NCBI GenBank assembly: GCA_033239005.1
Contig: BSQZ01000009.1
Location: forward strand, 3,276,752 to 3,340,751
Length of the DNA: 64,000 bases
From: Lamellibrachia satsuma
Taxonomy: Eukaryota; Annelida; Polychaeta; Sabellida; Siboglinidae
Reading direction: 5' to 3'
Position 1 is the first letter of the stretch, and each line of letters starts with the position of its first letter. This document shows, piece by piece, positions 24,857-37,215 of the stretch. A program made the position numbers and the translations under genes. The notes beneath the pieces are model-generated. The model was not told the origin of the DNA and did not search any database. It saw only the letters and a program-made list of their open reading frames with translations.

Positions 24857-25389
24857 GCACTGACGACCTCAAGACAAAAAACAAGCCAACAAAACAACAG
24901 TGTTATTTACTAATACGAACGAAGGCCTGTTGTGTAACGACACAATTTACCAGACGACAGTTCCCACATTTCTCCGTACCGTATAGCGACAACAGCTCAA
25001 CGATAATCTAGCGATAAACCCGACGTAATCCCGCGATAATGTCCCGTGTTCAGCGCCGCGACACCTTTACAACTGTAACCGCTCCACCCAGGCAAGACTA
25101 ATCGTAGGCGACAAGTTAGCGAGGTTTTATAAGGTCCTTAATAGGGTTACGCCCGGGGGTTGTACCCCACGAAGGCTGGGCACGTACTGAAGCAGAGAGA
25201 ACACGCCGCGTGTACTTTCTGGTTGGTCGCCAACGTAATGTTTTCCTTGGCTCAAGGGAAGCGTATCTTGTGATTCTTCTGAAACCTTCTTATCGTTTTA
25301 AGTAGCACGTTACTCACGGCTTGTCGGCGTTTCATGAATTTCATTTACATACAGTTTTCCAGAAAAGTCCTGCCAAACCTTACCGCTCT
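23531..25389. other. Unassigned non-coding DNA
   Basis: Holds a 12-bp repeat (ATGGATACACAT, four units, 24118-24166) and an AAC array (about 24806-24855). A stretch at 24598-24720 is related to the right end of the duplicated segment at 4676-4780 (GACCGAAACATTCA, GGTCGAGATGTTA). No gene recognised. Confidence 0.5.
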
Positions 25390-25990
25390 CAGTTCAGTAA
25401 GACAGTTCAGTAAGACAGTGCAGTAAGACAGTGCAGTCAGACAGAGCAGTAAGACAGTGCAGTAAGACAGTTCAGTAAGACAGTGCAGTCAGACAGAGCA
25501 GTGACAGTGCAGTAAGACAGTTCAGTAAGACAGTGCAGTAAGACAGTGCAGTAAGACAGTTCAGTAAGACAGTGCAGTAAGACAGTGCAGTCAGACAGTG
25601 CAGTAAGACAGTTCAGTAAGATAGTTCAATAAGACAGTTCAGTAAGACAATTAAGTAAGACAGTGCAGTAAGACAGTGCAGCAAGACAGTTCAGTAAAAC
25701 AGTTCAATAAGACAGTTCAGTAAGACAATTAAGTAAGACAGTGCAGTAAGACAGTGCAGCAAAACAGTTCAGTAAAACAGTTCAGTAAGACAGTGCAGTA
25801 AGACAGTTCAGTAAGACAGTGCAGTAAGACAGTGCAGTAAGACAGTTCACTAAGACAGTGCAGTAAGACAGTTCAGTAAGACAGTTCAGTAAGACAGTGC
25901 AGTAAGACAGTTCAGTAAGACAGTGCAGTAAGACAGTGTAGTAAGACAGTTCAGTAAGACAGTGCAGTAAGACAGTTCAGTAAGACAGAG
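25390..25990. repeat. 13-bp minisatellite, about 46 units
   Basis: CAGTGCAGTAAGA alternating with CAGTTCAGTAAGA; a few units are truncated or substituted (CAATTAAGTAAGA). Confidence 0.95.
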
Positions 25991-26108
25991 CATTCAGTCG
26001 ATTGGTGGATGTATCATACCCGTGGCCTACCTACAAACACATCCCGCGCACACACACACCTTTAAAATGTGATACAAACGCAAATCTAACCGCCCAATAA
26101 TACACACA

Positions 26109-27356
26109 AGACGATATTGCCGCTACTCTTGTTAAGACGATACTGCTGCTATTCTTGTTAAGACGATACTACTGCTACTCTTGCTAAGACGATAATGCTG
26201 CTATTCTTGCTAGGACGATACTGCTTCTATTCTTGCTAAGACGATACTGCTGCTATTCTTGCTAAGGCGATACTGTTGCTACTCTCGCTAAGACGATACT
26301 GCTGCTGCTCTTGCTAAGACGATGCTGCTGGTACTCTCGCTAAGACGATACTGCTGCTACTCTTGCTAAGACGATACTGCTGCTACTCTTGCTAAGACGA
26401 TACTGCTGCTACACTTGCTAAGACGATACTGCTGGTACTCTTGCTAAGACGAAGCTGCTGCTACTCTTGCTAAAACGATGCTACTGCTACTCTTGCTAAG
26501 ACGATACTGCTGCTACTCTTGCTAAGACGATACTGCTGCTACTCTTGCTAAGATGATGCTGCTGCTACTCTTGCTAAGACTATACTGCTGCTGCTGTTGC
26601 TAAGACGATACTGCTGCTGCTCTTGCTAAGACGATGCTGCTGCTACTCTTGCTAAGACGATACTACTGCTACTCTTGCTAAGACGATACTGCTGCTACTC
26701 TTGCTATGACGATACTGCTGGTACTCTTGCTAAGACGAAGCTGCTGCTACTCTTGCTAAGACGATGCTGCTGCTACTCTTGCTAAGACGATACTGCTGCT
26801 ACTCTTGCTAAGACGATACTGCTGCTACTCTTGCTAAGATGATACTGCTGCTACTCTTGCTAAGACGATACTGCTGCTGCTGTTGCTAAGACGATGCTGC
26901 TGCTACTCTAGCTAAGACGATACTGCTGCTACTCTTGCTAAGACGATACTGCTGGTACTCTTGCTAAGACGAAGCTGCTGCTACTCTTGCTAAGACGATG
27001 CTGCTGCTACTCTTGCTATGACGATACTGCTGCTACTCTTGCTAAGACGATACTGCTGCTACTCTTGCTAAGATGATACTGCTGCTACTCTTGCTAAGAC
27101 GATACTGCTGCTACTCTTGCTAAGACGATACTGCTGCTGCTGTTGCTAAGACGATACTGCTGCTGCTCTCGCTAAGACGATACTGCTGCTACTCTTGCTA
27201 AGACGATACTGCTGCTACTGTTGCTAAGACGATACTGCTGCTACTGTTGCTAAGACGATACTGCTGCTACTCTCGCTAAGACGATACTGCTGCTACTCTT
27301 GCTAAGACGATACTGCTGCTACTCTTGCTAAGACGATACTGCTGCTACTCTTGCTG
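26109..27356. repeat. 26-bp minisatellite, about 48 units
   Basis: The unit reads TAAGACGATACTGCTGCTAC then TCTTGC. Variants include GAAGCTGC, GATGCTGC and CTGTTGC. It begins about 120 bp after the 13-bp array and runs into a CTG/GATGAT-rich transition and then the CT-rich block. Confidence 0.95.
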
Positions 27357-27399
27357 CTGCAGCTGATGATGACAATGATAATGATGCTGTTGTTGTCCC

Positions 27400-27637
27400 A
27401 GTTCTTTCTTCCTCTCTCTCCATTGCTCCCGCTCCCTCTGTCTGGCTCTCTGCTGTCTCCATCTCTGTGTCTGTCTCTGTCAGTGTCACTGTCTCTGTCC
27501 TTGTCTCTGTCTCTGTCTCTGTCAGTGTTAGTGTCAGTGTCAGTGTCAGTGTTAGTGTCACTGTCTCTGTCTCTGTCACTGTCATTGTCTCAGTCACTGT
27601 CACTGTCTCTGTCTCTGACTTTCTGCCTCTGTCTCTG

Positions 27638-27690
<53 letters not shown>

Positions 27691-27695
27691 GTCGC

Positions 27696-27768
<73 letters not shown>

Positions 27769-27879
27769 GTATCTGTATCTGTATCTGTATCTCTCTCTGT
27801 CTCTATCTCTGTATCTATCTCTATCTCTATCTCTGTCTCTATCACTATCTCTGTCTCTGTATCTGTATCTGTATCTCTC

Positions 27880-27924
<45 letters not shown>

Positions 27925-28075
27925 ATCTCTGTCTCTGTATCTGTATCTGTATCTCTCTCTGTCTCTATCTCTGTATCTATCTCTATCTCTATCTCTGTCT
28001 CTATCACTATCTCTGTCTCTGTATCTGTATCTGTATATCTCTCTGTCTCTATCTCTATCTCTGTCTCTGTCTCTA

Positions 28076-28156
<81 letters not shown>

Positions 28157-29570
28157 CTCTATCTCTGTTTCTGTATCTGTATCTCTCTCTGTCTCTATCT
28201 CTATCTCTGTCTCTGTCTCTATCTCTGTCTTTGTCTCTATCTCTGTCTCTGTATCTGTATCTCTCTCTGTCTCTGTCTCTGTCTCCGTCTCCGTCTGTGT
28301 CTCTGTCTTTGTCTCTGTCTCTGTCTCTGTCTCTGACTATGTCTCTGTCTCTGTCTCTGTCTATGTCTATGTCTATGTCTATGTCTCTCTCTCTCTCTAT
28401 CTTTCTCTGTATCTGTCTGTGTCTGTGTTTGTGTCTGTGTCTGTGTCTCTGTCTGTGTCTCTTTCTCTTTCTCTGTCTCTGTATCTGTCTGTGTCTCTGT
28501 CTGTGTCTATGTCTCTGTCTCTATCTCTGTATGTGTCTCTGTCTGTGTCTCTGTTTGTGTCTCTGTGTCTGTCTGTATCTGTGTCTCTGTTTCTGTCTCT
28601 ATCTCTGTATGTGTCTCTGTCTGTGTCTCTGTCTGTGTCTCTGTGTCTGTCTGTATCTGTGTCTCTGTTTCTGTCTCTATGTCTGTCTGTGTCTGTGTCT
28701 GAGTCTCTGTCTCTGTCTCTATCTCTGTCTGTGTCTCTGTCTGTGTCTGTGTCTGTGTCTCTATCTCTATCTCTGTCTGTGTCTGTGTCTCTATCTCTGT
28801 CTGTGTCTGTGTCTCTGTCTCTGTTTGTTTCTCTATCTCTGTCTCTGTCTCTGTCTGTGTCTCTGTCTGTGTCCCTGTCTCTGTCTATGTCTATGTCTGT
28901 GTCTGTGTCTGTGTCTGTGTCTCTGTCTCTGTCTGTGTCTCTGTCTCTGTCTCTGGCTGTGTCACTGTCTGTGTCTCTGTCTCTGCCTGTGTCTGTGTCT
29001 GTGTATGTGTCTCTGTCTCTGTCTCTGTCTATGTCTGTGTCTGTGTCTGTGTCTGTGTCTCTGTCTCTGTCTGTGCCTGTATCTGTGTCTGTGTCTGTGT
29101 CTGTGTCTGTGTATGTGTCTCTGTCTGTGTCTGTGTCTGTGTCTGTGTCTCTGTCTCTGTCTGTGTCTGTGTCTCTGTCTCTGTCTCTATCTGTGTCTGT
29201 GTCTCTGTCTGTGTCTGTGTCTCTGTCTGTGTCTGTGTCTTTATATCTGTATCTGTCTGTGTCTGTGTATGTGTCTGTGTCTGTGTCTCTGTCTCTGTCT
29301 CTATCTCTGTCTATGTCTATGTCTCTGTCTCAGTCTGTGTCTCTGTCTCTGACAATGTCTCTGTCTCTCTGTCTCTCTGTCTCTATGTCTGCGTTTCTGT
29401 CTTTCTGTCAGTATCTCTGGCTCTGATTCTGGCTCTCTGTCTCTGTTTCTCGGTCTCTGCCTGTGTCTCTCTGTCTCTGTCTCTTTCCCTGTCTTAGTCT
29501 CTCTGTCTCTGTTCCTGTTCCTGTCCCTGTCTCTGTTTCTGTCTCTCTGTCTCTGTCCCTGTCATCCATT
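27400..29570. repeat. CT-rich satellite block (CTGTCT/CTGTGT hexamers, CT and CTGT runs)
   Basis: About 2.2 kb of pyrimidine-rich imperfect hexanucleotide repeat with pure CT stretches (about 27648-27680, 28080-28146). Internal higher-order copies exist: 27765-27860 recurs at about 27938-28034. The 691-, 401- and 289-codon frames of Leu-Ser, Leu-Cys and Val-Ser repeats are by-products. Confidence 0.96.
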
Positions 29571-30022
29571 AAACTTAATATCTATCAGCCTGAAGTGAAC
29601 TACTGCACTTACCACCCCACCATGGGACATTAACACCATGACCAATTTCATACATGACACATGATACTAACCACTACAGTTAATCTACGTTCTCAAACAA
29701 ATACATGCAGGCTATTCACCAAATCATAAATACATCCTATAAATTTGGAATATAACTACTTCGTTTCGAAAAGGTCAAACACTCTAGTTGTAAACTCAAA
29801 ACGACATATTTAGCCAAATGCACCAGGCCGTTGTCACTTTTGGCCCGCGGGTTCGGAAACCGCTCAATGGTCCACAACTGTTTAAGTGTTTAATTATATT
29901 TACGGAAACCCGCTTACGTCATGGCTTATAAATAAATGTAAGACACGTTTACATGGTCTTTAAAATAATTCAATTTAGAAAATATGTATATTTGGTTGAC
30001 ATGTACAAATATCAGGTGTGTA

Positions 30023-30058
<36 letters not shown>

Positions 30059-31124
30059 TGCGTGTGCGTGTGCGTGTGCGTGTGCGAGTGCGAGTGCGTG
30101 CGTGCGTGCGTGCGTGCGTGCGTATGTACATGAACAACATATTGATAACTGTAACTAGCCACCTGATGACTAGTTATCCGATTTTAACCGGACAAAGAAC
30201 AAATATACCATCAAGAACTCCAAAATTTAGTTGCTTCGTTTTTTCACATTTAATTCTTTGTTTATTAAAAATGTAAATGTATTTATTCTAGCTCATTTGT
30301 TTTCAGTATGCCATGTATTGGTACATCGTTTTATATATTATTATGCCACAAATTCATATAATCTGCTATTTTTTGATGCCATGTAAATAATGTTTAACTG
30401 ATAAACTAATACTCGAAACACCAAACTTATAAAATGTGACATCAGCATGTGTGTATAATTTTCAATTAGGAAATAATAATGCCACTCTGTCGTGGGCGTT
30501 CTTATCAGCGGGGGAAATATCGGCCATGCTCAGTACTCGAGTACTGTGTGGCGGGTAAGCATATATAACGGGTCATGCGTCCTAATTACAAACGGAGTGT
30601 CGCAGCAGGAAGACTTTCGCTCTTTTACTCGAGACCAAAGTCCATTGATTTGGTTACACAACATGAGCTGTAGTCACGTGCTGTCGCACGTCCAGACGTT
30701 TTCTTGTGAGACGTCTATTGTCAACAGAGAAAGAAAAACGAAAGATGCGGAGGTATTAGTAATTACCAAAAGCGCGTCTCCTCCTCAAAAAACTCACTAA
30801 AAACCGTTTAAAGGTTATCTAGTGACTTGTCGGGATGCCTGTACAACCCATGGAAAGTACCGAAATTACTTTTTCATTTGGAGCAATTCGCTTAATTTGA
30901 GGCCAGTACAGTTGGATCGATTATAAATAGAAAAAAACATGCATGAGTCAAATTTGAAGGAAACAACATGAATGGAGAAAAAAGCCAGACAAATTCCTAT
31001 CAATACAATAGTTTTGAGACAAAACACAGAAAATGTGGACAATGAGGGAGAAGACGATAAAACAACAACTTGTCGAATTTCATAATAATGCCTTGGTGAA
31101 ACGGGGTTCTTAAGCGCTAATGTC
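29571..31124. other. Unassigned DNA with one TG/GCGT microsatellite
   Basis: The microsatellite lies at about 30019-30124 (TG, CGTGTG, then GCGT). Otherwise there are no recognisable genes. The short frame at 30492-30800 has no family resemblance. Confidence 0.45.
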
Positions 31125-31192
31125 ACACACGCGTACGTTATTGCGTGTACGTTAGAATACACACGCGTACGTTGCTGCATGTACGTTAGAAT
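31125..31192. repeat. 34-bp direct duplication
   Basis: ACACGCGTACGTT and GTACGTTAGAATA blocks occur twice in tandem. Confidence 0.85.
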
Positions 31193-31286
31193 AAACGAAG
31201 CGAAATTCTTTTACTTACATACATTCGTCGTAATCATTGATTTTGTTCAATGTGGAGCTGTTTCTAAAACAAAAATGGGCAAACCG

Positions 31287-32159
31287 TTTGACACTGAACG
31301 CCCCGGGCAAACCGTCTCCAATTGAACACCCCTTGGACAAAACGTCTCCAATTGAACACCCCTGGGCAAAACGTCTCCAATTGAACACCCCTTGGACAAA
31401 ACGTCTCCAATTGAACACACCTGGGCAAAACGTCTCCAATTGAACACCCCTTGGACAAAACGTCACCAATTGAACACCCCTTGGACAAAACGTTTCCAAT
31501 CGAACACCGCTTGGACAAAACGTCTCCAATTGAACATCCCTTGGATAAAACGTCTCCAATCGAACACCCCTTGGACAAAACGTCTCCAACTGAACACCCC
31601 TTGGACAAAACGTCTTCAATTGAACACCCTTGGGCAAAACGTCTCCAATTGAACACCCCTTGAACAAAACGTTTCCAATTGAACACCCCTTCGACAAAAC
31701 GTCTCCAATTGAACACCCCTTGGACAAAACGTATTAAATTGAACACCCCTCGGCAAAACGTCTCCAATTGAACACCACCTGGACAAAACGTCTCCAATTG
31801 AGCACCCATGGACAAAACGTCTCCAATTGAACACCCCTTGGACCAAACGTCTCCAATTGAACACCCCTTGGACAAAACGTTTCCATTTGAGCACCCATGG
31901 GCAAAACGTCTCCAATTGAACACCCCTTGGATAAAACGTCTCCAATTGAACACCCCTTGGATCAAACATCTCCAATTGAACACCCCTAGGCAAGCCGTCT
32001 CCAATTGAACACCCCTTGGACAAAACGTTTCCAATTGAACACCCCTGGGCAAAACGTCTCCAATTGAACACCACTTCGACAACACGTCTCCAATTGAACA
32101 CCCCTTGGACAAAACGTCTCCAATTGAACACCCCTTGGATAAAACGTCTCCAACTGAAC
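31287..32159. repeat. 30-bp minisatellite, about 29 units, open in all minus-strand frames
   Basis: The unit contains CCAATTGAACACCCCTTGGA and CAAAACGTCT. Since 30 is a multiple of three, ten-residue repeats (GVFNWRRFVQ, GVQLETFCPR, CSIGDVLSKG) run open for up to 317 codons. Single-base indels switch between these frames, which argues against coding constraint. Confidence 0.95.
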
Positions 32160-32232
32160 ACTCCCGCTGAACCATTGTCTTGTCATCCCTTTCCCAGGGA
32201 AAGGGATGACAAGACAATGGTTCAGCGGGAGT
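32160..32232. repeat. Perfect 73-bp inverted repeat with 1-bp centre
   Basis: Arms 32160-32195 and 32197-32232 are exact reverse complements around a single A at 32196; the centre reads CCCTTTCCCAGGGAAAGGG. Pairing stops at 32159/32233. It directly abuts the last 30-bp minisatellite unit. Confidence 0.97.
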
Positions 32233-32657
32233 CTTATAGTTCTTTGGGTTCTTATCCAGTCAGTTTGAGTCAAATATTGCGTCCTAGCTAATCCGAAACT
32301 AACCTTATCCCAGAACCTAATCCCTTAACCTAACATTAAAACTGTTGCAATCTACGATTGTTAGATGTGTTCGGACAAGTGCCTTATGGCGGAGGCCAAG
32401 TACCAATAACCATCCATCGCAAACACCTGTTATCAGATGTTGTTGTCGTTTTATTACATCGTTGTTGTTGTCGAGCTGTCCTCAACGACACGCAGATCTT
32501 TACGAGTTGACGAGCCCGTCTTATCAGCGCGATAACATTGTTAACCTACGCTGGTCGGCTGGGGTCAGTCAGTTGGTCAAGCATTCGTTCAACGAAGTGG
32601 AATTTGCGGGATCAGGTCGGTGCGGTGAACTCGATGGTGTTTTCCTTAGTGTGAAAA
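32233..32657. other. Unassigned non-coding DNA
   Basis: Nothing recognised. Confidence 0.4.
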
Positions 32658-32962
32658 GGTAAAATAAAAAGGCGCTTTACATATCACCCTCGGGCAGACC
32701 AGTTCATTCAAACTTCAACTCGATTTTGGGAAGCATTCAAGCTACAAATACTGACTGAAGGTCTAAATGATTATTTAATTACTGCGGGAGGACTTTTCGT
32801 TCACACATATCCACCACTGTCTACAGCCACGTACTCATTTATACAGCTGAGTGAACTGTGGCAACATGGGATGAACGAAATTGCCCAAACGTCGAAGCAT
32901 GATGATTCGAAACCCGGTCGTCTCCATTGAGAGTCCGACATTCTAATTGTGCTTTTGTGCAC
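32658..32962 (-). mobile_element. tRNA-derived SINE (copy D), degenerate
   Basis: Shares the GGCGCTTTACA, CACATATCCACCACTGTCT and TATACAGCTGAGTGAACTGT blocks with copy A. On the minus strand the head retains GTCGGACTCTCAATGGAGAC and a box B-like GGGTTTCGAATC. It carries an extra AT-rich insert at about 32757-32790. Confidence 0.7.
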
Positions 32963-35249
32963 TGTTAATGACACTGGCGAACGAAATGGGAAAGAAGATG
33001 GGAAAGAAATTGTCTAGGAGGAGGAGGAGGTGAAAACGTGAACGAAGGAGGATGGTGAAGACCATGATCACGAGTTGACGTCATCGACCGAGGAAGTGAC
33101 GTCACGTGAATGGCGACGATCTTCGTCATGTGACGAATCGGAACACAAATTAATTTAAACAGCAAAATTCAACATTACACAGATGCATTCAAAACATCCA
33201 GCACCTCACTTTCCCAGCCACGCTAAGCCTGAAACGAGTCCGCGTTTTCTCCAGGTTCCTACGACAAGGCGTATTTACTCCATTATCACAAGTCACCACA
33301 CAAAAAACACCCCACCAGACGAGGTCGTACCAATGTCATGTTAAACCTATTAGTATTACCAAAATATAAGTTATCCATTTACATGCAAACACAGTGCAGT
33401 GTAGCATTCCCGTTAAGCGATACGACATAGCCCAATTCATAATGACAGCTTCAACAACCATTACATCGAAAGGATTCACGGTACGCCCAATTCCTTTAGT
33501 TCTCCTATGCGTGCTGCGGTCCAACGAAACAACAGCAGAACAACGACCGACCTGTTGACTAAGTTTAACAATTTTACGCCGCCTTAAACTGCGTATTACC
33601 GGCAGCTAGATTACATCTATCGTGCGCTTGTTAGTCAGAGCGCACCTTTACGAGAAAAACGCAATTTAATGTGCCGAAAATAGCCGCGGTGTCGCAGTTG
33701 ACCGAATGATAAATAGTGACACTGTCGTCTAAGCGAGGACGGCTGAAATGTTACGCGTCGACTCAGGCATTGCGACAGACGGACCAAGACATCATGTTTA
33801 CAAATAGTTCTCACTTTGATTAAACAAAGCGCGCCGTCTGGTATGTGGGCACGTGTCGAAATCGTGGGGGGCCGGGAGTAACAGTCTCCGGGATTGATTG
33901 ACATGCTGCTTCTTATTCGTGTTCTGAAATATCGATGGTTAATTGAACAAGACATGTCGTAGCTAGAGCAGCTAAGCGACTATGTCCTTAAAAATATGTA
34001 CATATTTTCTATGATAATCCATATTTTATGTCTAACTAAAATATATACAACGTGATTACATACAACTCTATAATACAATGGTGTTTTATTTCTGTTTGAA
34101 AGGGGACAAATGGAGATTTCTGTTTACCCCGATATGCCACATTACACAGTTGACTTGTGAAACTGCAAATGTTGGGTTAAATAATGTGACGCAGAACATG
34201 AATAAAAGGTTATGCATGTGTTATGTATTACAGAGCAACCATTGCAATATTGACTTTAACTGAGGATTTGGTGATAAAGGAAGTTCCAGGCAAAAATCCA
34301 AAGGAGGGAAGTGTCCCGCCTCTAACATCCACTGTTAGGGAAATTCCCGTTATATCAACGTTGAAGGAATACCAACAAGGAATCCGCAATAAATAAGTGA
34401 CGCACTAGTAAAATCTAAAATAAAAAAGTATCACCCGAAACTACTAAAACCCGGGGGTAAAATATTAAAGTGTCCCGGAGTCAAACTGAATAGTGGACCA
34501 TGCACCGTCTGTGTCACTTCCTGCGAAAAAGGTTAAGTCGACAAGTGACCACTGAGCGTTAAACAATCGACCACTGTGTTCACGTGGGCGCGAAGTAACT
34601 CTAATGCATTATATAAGCCATCAGAGTATACGTGATTGCTGCATGACGAAGGCATTTCCGGCGAGTAATGCATTGTTGTGCCACTGCGGTCTACAGTCAG
34701 GCATTGGAGTGTTGGACAAAGTATTACAATAGGCTGTGTAGAACCGTGTCTCTTTACCGAAGCATGGCATGAAATGACCATAGACCACAGTGGTCAATAG
34801 TTCAAACAAACACTTATATATACTTATCGTTCCCTGTATTTTATGGAACATCATTGTAGAAGCACAACTGTGTTGCTGAATTTATATTTCGTATACACTA
34901 GAAATGATAGCCTCAATGCTGACCTTTCTTCTAGCGCTCTAGGTAGCCTCGTCACGGCCTAGTACGTCTTACGTGAGGCTTTCCTGCTGACTAACATTGA
35001 TGTTCGTTTATTGCGAGTAGTTATCTCAAAACACATTTATCAACAATTGTTTCTACCTCTAACCAAATAATAATACTGTTTTAATCCATATCCTATGCAA
35101 ACACATTGCCTAATATTACAAAAACGCGACCAACCGGTATATTATTCGCAAAACGTGGCTTGTATTACGTCTCATGTCGCTGTTAATTGCACCGTTGACC
35201 ACCGAACGGACACGGTTGATAGTCTAAATTGTGGAGTCGTAAGTTCAAA
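32963..35249. other. Unassigned non-coding DNA
   Basis: A short AGGAGG tract at about 33017-33031; no gene recognised on either strand. Confidence 0.4.
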
Positions 35250-35347
35250 TGATTAGAGAGAGAGGGAGAGAGAGAGAGAGAGAAAAAGAGAGAGAGAGGG
35301 AGGGAGAGGGAGAGAGAGAGATAGAGAGAGGAGGGAGAGAGAGAGAT

Positions 35348-35408
<61 letters not shown>

Positions 35409-35467
35409 GAGAGAAAGAGAGGGAGAGAGAGAGAGAGAGAGGAGAGGGGGAGGGAGAGAGAGAGAGT

Positions 35468-35509
<42 letters not shown>

Positions 35510-35610
35510 AAGAGAGATAAAGAGAGAAAGAGACAGAGAGAAAGAGAGAGTGTGTGAGAGAGAGAGAAAGAGAGAAAGAGAGAGAGAGAGTGAGAGAGAG
35601 AGAGGGAGAT

Positions 35611-35641
<31 letters not shown>

Positions 35642-35722
35642 AAGAGATGTGAGAGAGAGAGAGAAAGAGAGAGAGAGAGAAAGAGAGAGTGAGAGAGAGA
35701 GAGAAATAGAGAGAGAGAGAGA

Positions 35723-35800
<78 letters not shown>

Positions 35801-35802
35801 GA
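35250..35802. repeat. GA-rich purine tract, about 550 bp
   Basis: Imperfect GA dinucleotide array with GGGA and AAAG interruptions. Ser-Leu and Arg-Glu frames over it are spurious. Confidence 0.97.
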
Positions 35803-36490
35803 CATATAGAAAGATCAAGCGATACAGCGGCTGGGTGATATAAAATAGATGTTCAAATTCATTTGTTAGACAGTGCGAGAGCTTAACAGTTGCATTATGC
35901 CGAGATGTGAAACTTTGGTAAATGAGTGTCATACACTGAGACGAAGACGTCAACCACAATTAGCATGTGAAAATAAATGGCTGTCACGTAATGCTTCTAA
36001 ATAAACTTCGGGGGACAGAGTAAAGACCGCCCAGAGACACCGCAGAACCTGCATGGCAAAGTCAGGTAAACATGCCCCTTTGACGGGCTACTCATAAATA
36101 ACGTCTCCATCCGTTTAAATTACGCTATAAACAGGTTGATTATTACGACATCGGGTGACCATCGGGGTGTGTAATATCTGCCTAGAATCCTGTATCCAAT
36201 GTCAAGACCCATCCCGATTCCCGTCGAAACTTGGCTGTGGTTTAAATTCACATAGTGGTCGGAAATCGGTCATCTCCGGTTACAGGTCACGCATTACTAC
36301 GTTACTACGCTGTCACGCTCTGGTGAATACCAGCGCTGATTGACAGGCGGGTCGACGCATACGCACTGCACCGACCAGTGTGATTCACCGGCAGTTGAAG
36401 TGGGACACTTGGCAACGTCCCACGCAGCCGAGGTGACAATGAAACTGCAACCGAAGCCTGGGATGAAGTCATACAGAGTGGGAAGTGGAG
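35803..36490. other. Unassigned non-coding DNA
   Basis: No recognisable feature. Confidence 0.4.
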
Positions 36491-36661
36491 TCACACGACT
36501 CATCACGTAGGTCTAGGAGACACGACTCACCACGTAGGTCTAGGAGACACACGACTCACCACGTAGGTCTAGGAGACACACGACTGACCACGTAGGTCTA
36601 GGAGACACACGACTGGCCACGTAGGTCTAGGAGACACGACTCACCACGTAGGTCTAGGAGA
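36491..36661. repeat. 28-30-bp tandem repeat, 6 units
   Basis: Each unit contains CACGTAGGTCTAGGAGA. Spacing changes by 2 bp according to one or two CA steps in CACACGAC. Confidence 0.93.
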
Positions 36662-36834
36662 CGTAACATTATAGTACTTCAGATGCTGGTAGTACCACGT
36701 GGGACTGCGTGAACGATAAATCCCCTGTCTGGTGTTATCTTCCGTTTTCTGTCTTTAGTTCCACGTGATAGTGAAGCTTTGGCGTGAGGTCATTTCGTGA
36801 CCTGGATTTGTTGTCAACTGTAGCTTAACTAAGA

Positions 36835-36966
36835 TTGGTGCAATAAAAGTGCACACAGATACAATGTTTGGTGCAATAAAAGTGCACACAGATACAATGT
36901 TTGGTGCAATAAAAGTGCACACAGATACAATGTTTGGTGCAATAAAAGTGTACACAGATATAATGT
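36835..36966. repeat. 33-bp tandem repeat, 4 units, each with an AATAAA
   Basis: Each unit contains TTGGTGCAATAAAAGTGCAC. The first three are almost identical; the last has TGTACAC and ATATAATG changes. Confidence 0.96.
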
Positions 36967-36969
36967 TTG

Positions 36970-37215
36970 GAGCCGCTTTAACCAATTTGCTCTGGCCCTG
37001 TTGTTGTATGAACCGTTAACCCAGTTGACAAGTGAACACATTTTTAACAAGAGCGCCCAATTTATCCGGACCCTGTTCAGATGTAGAACAATTAACCCAT
37101 TTGACAAGTGAACACATTTTGAATAAGAGCGCCTTATTTCTTCGAACCCAGTTGATCAGTTAATACATTTTGAACTGGGCGGTCAGTTTATCCGGACCCA
37201 ATTGAGATTATGCCC
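36970..37215. repeat. Diverged tandem repeat of about 76-84 bp, about 3 copies
   Basis: Shared blocks: TTGACAAGTGAACACATTTT, AAGAGCGCC and TTTATCCGGACCC recur with moderate divergence and one truncated copy. Much older than the 33-bp array beside it. Confidence 0.7.

Noticed and set aside
27351..29426. 691-codon open frame of Leu/Ser and Val/Ser repeats
   Set aside because: It is only the translation of CTGTCT hexamers and CT runs. Several other frames on the same DNA are equally open, and no non-repeat domain is attached.
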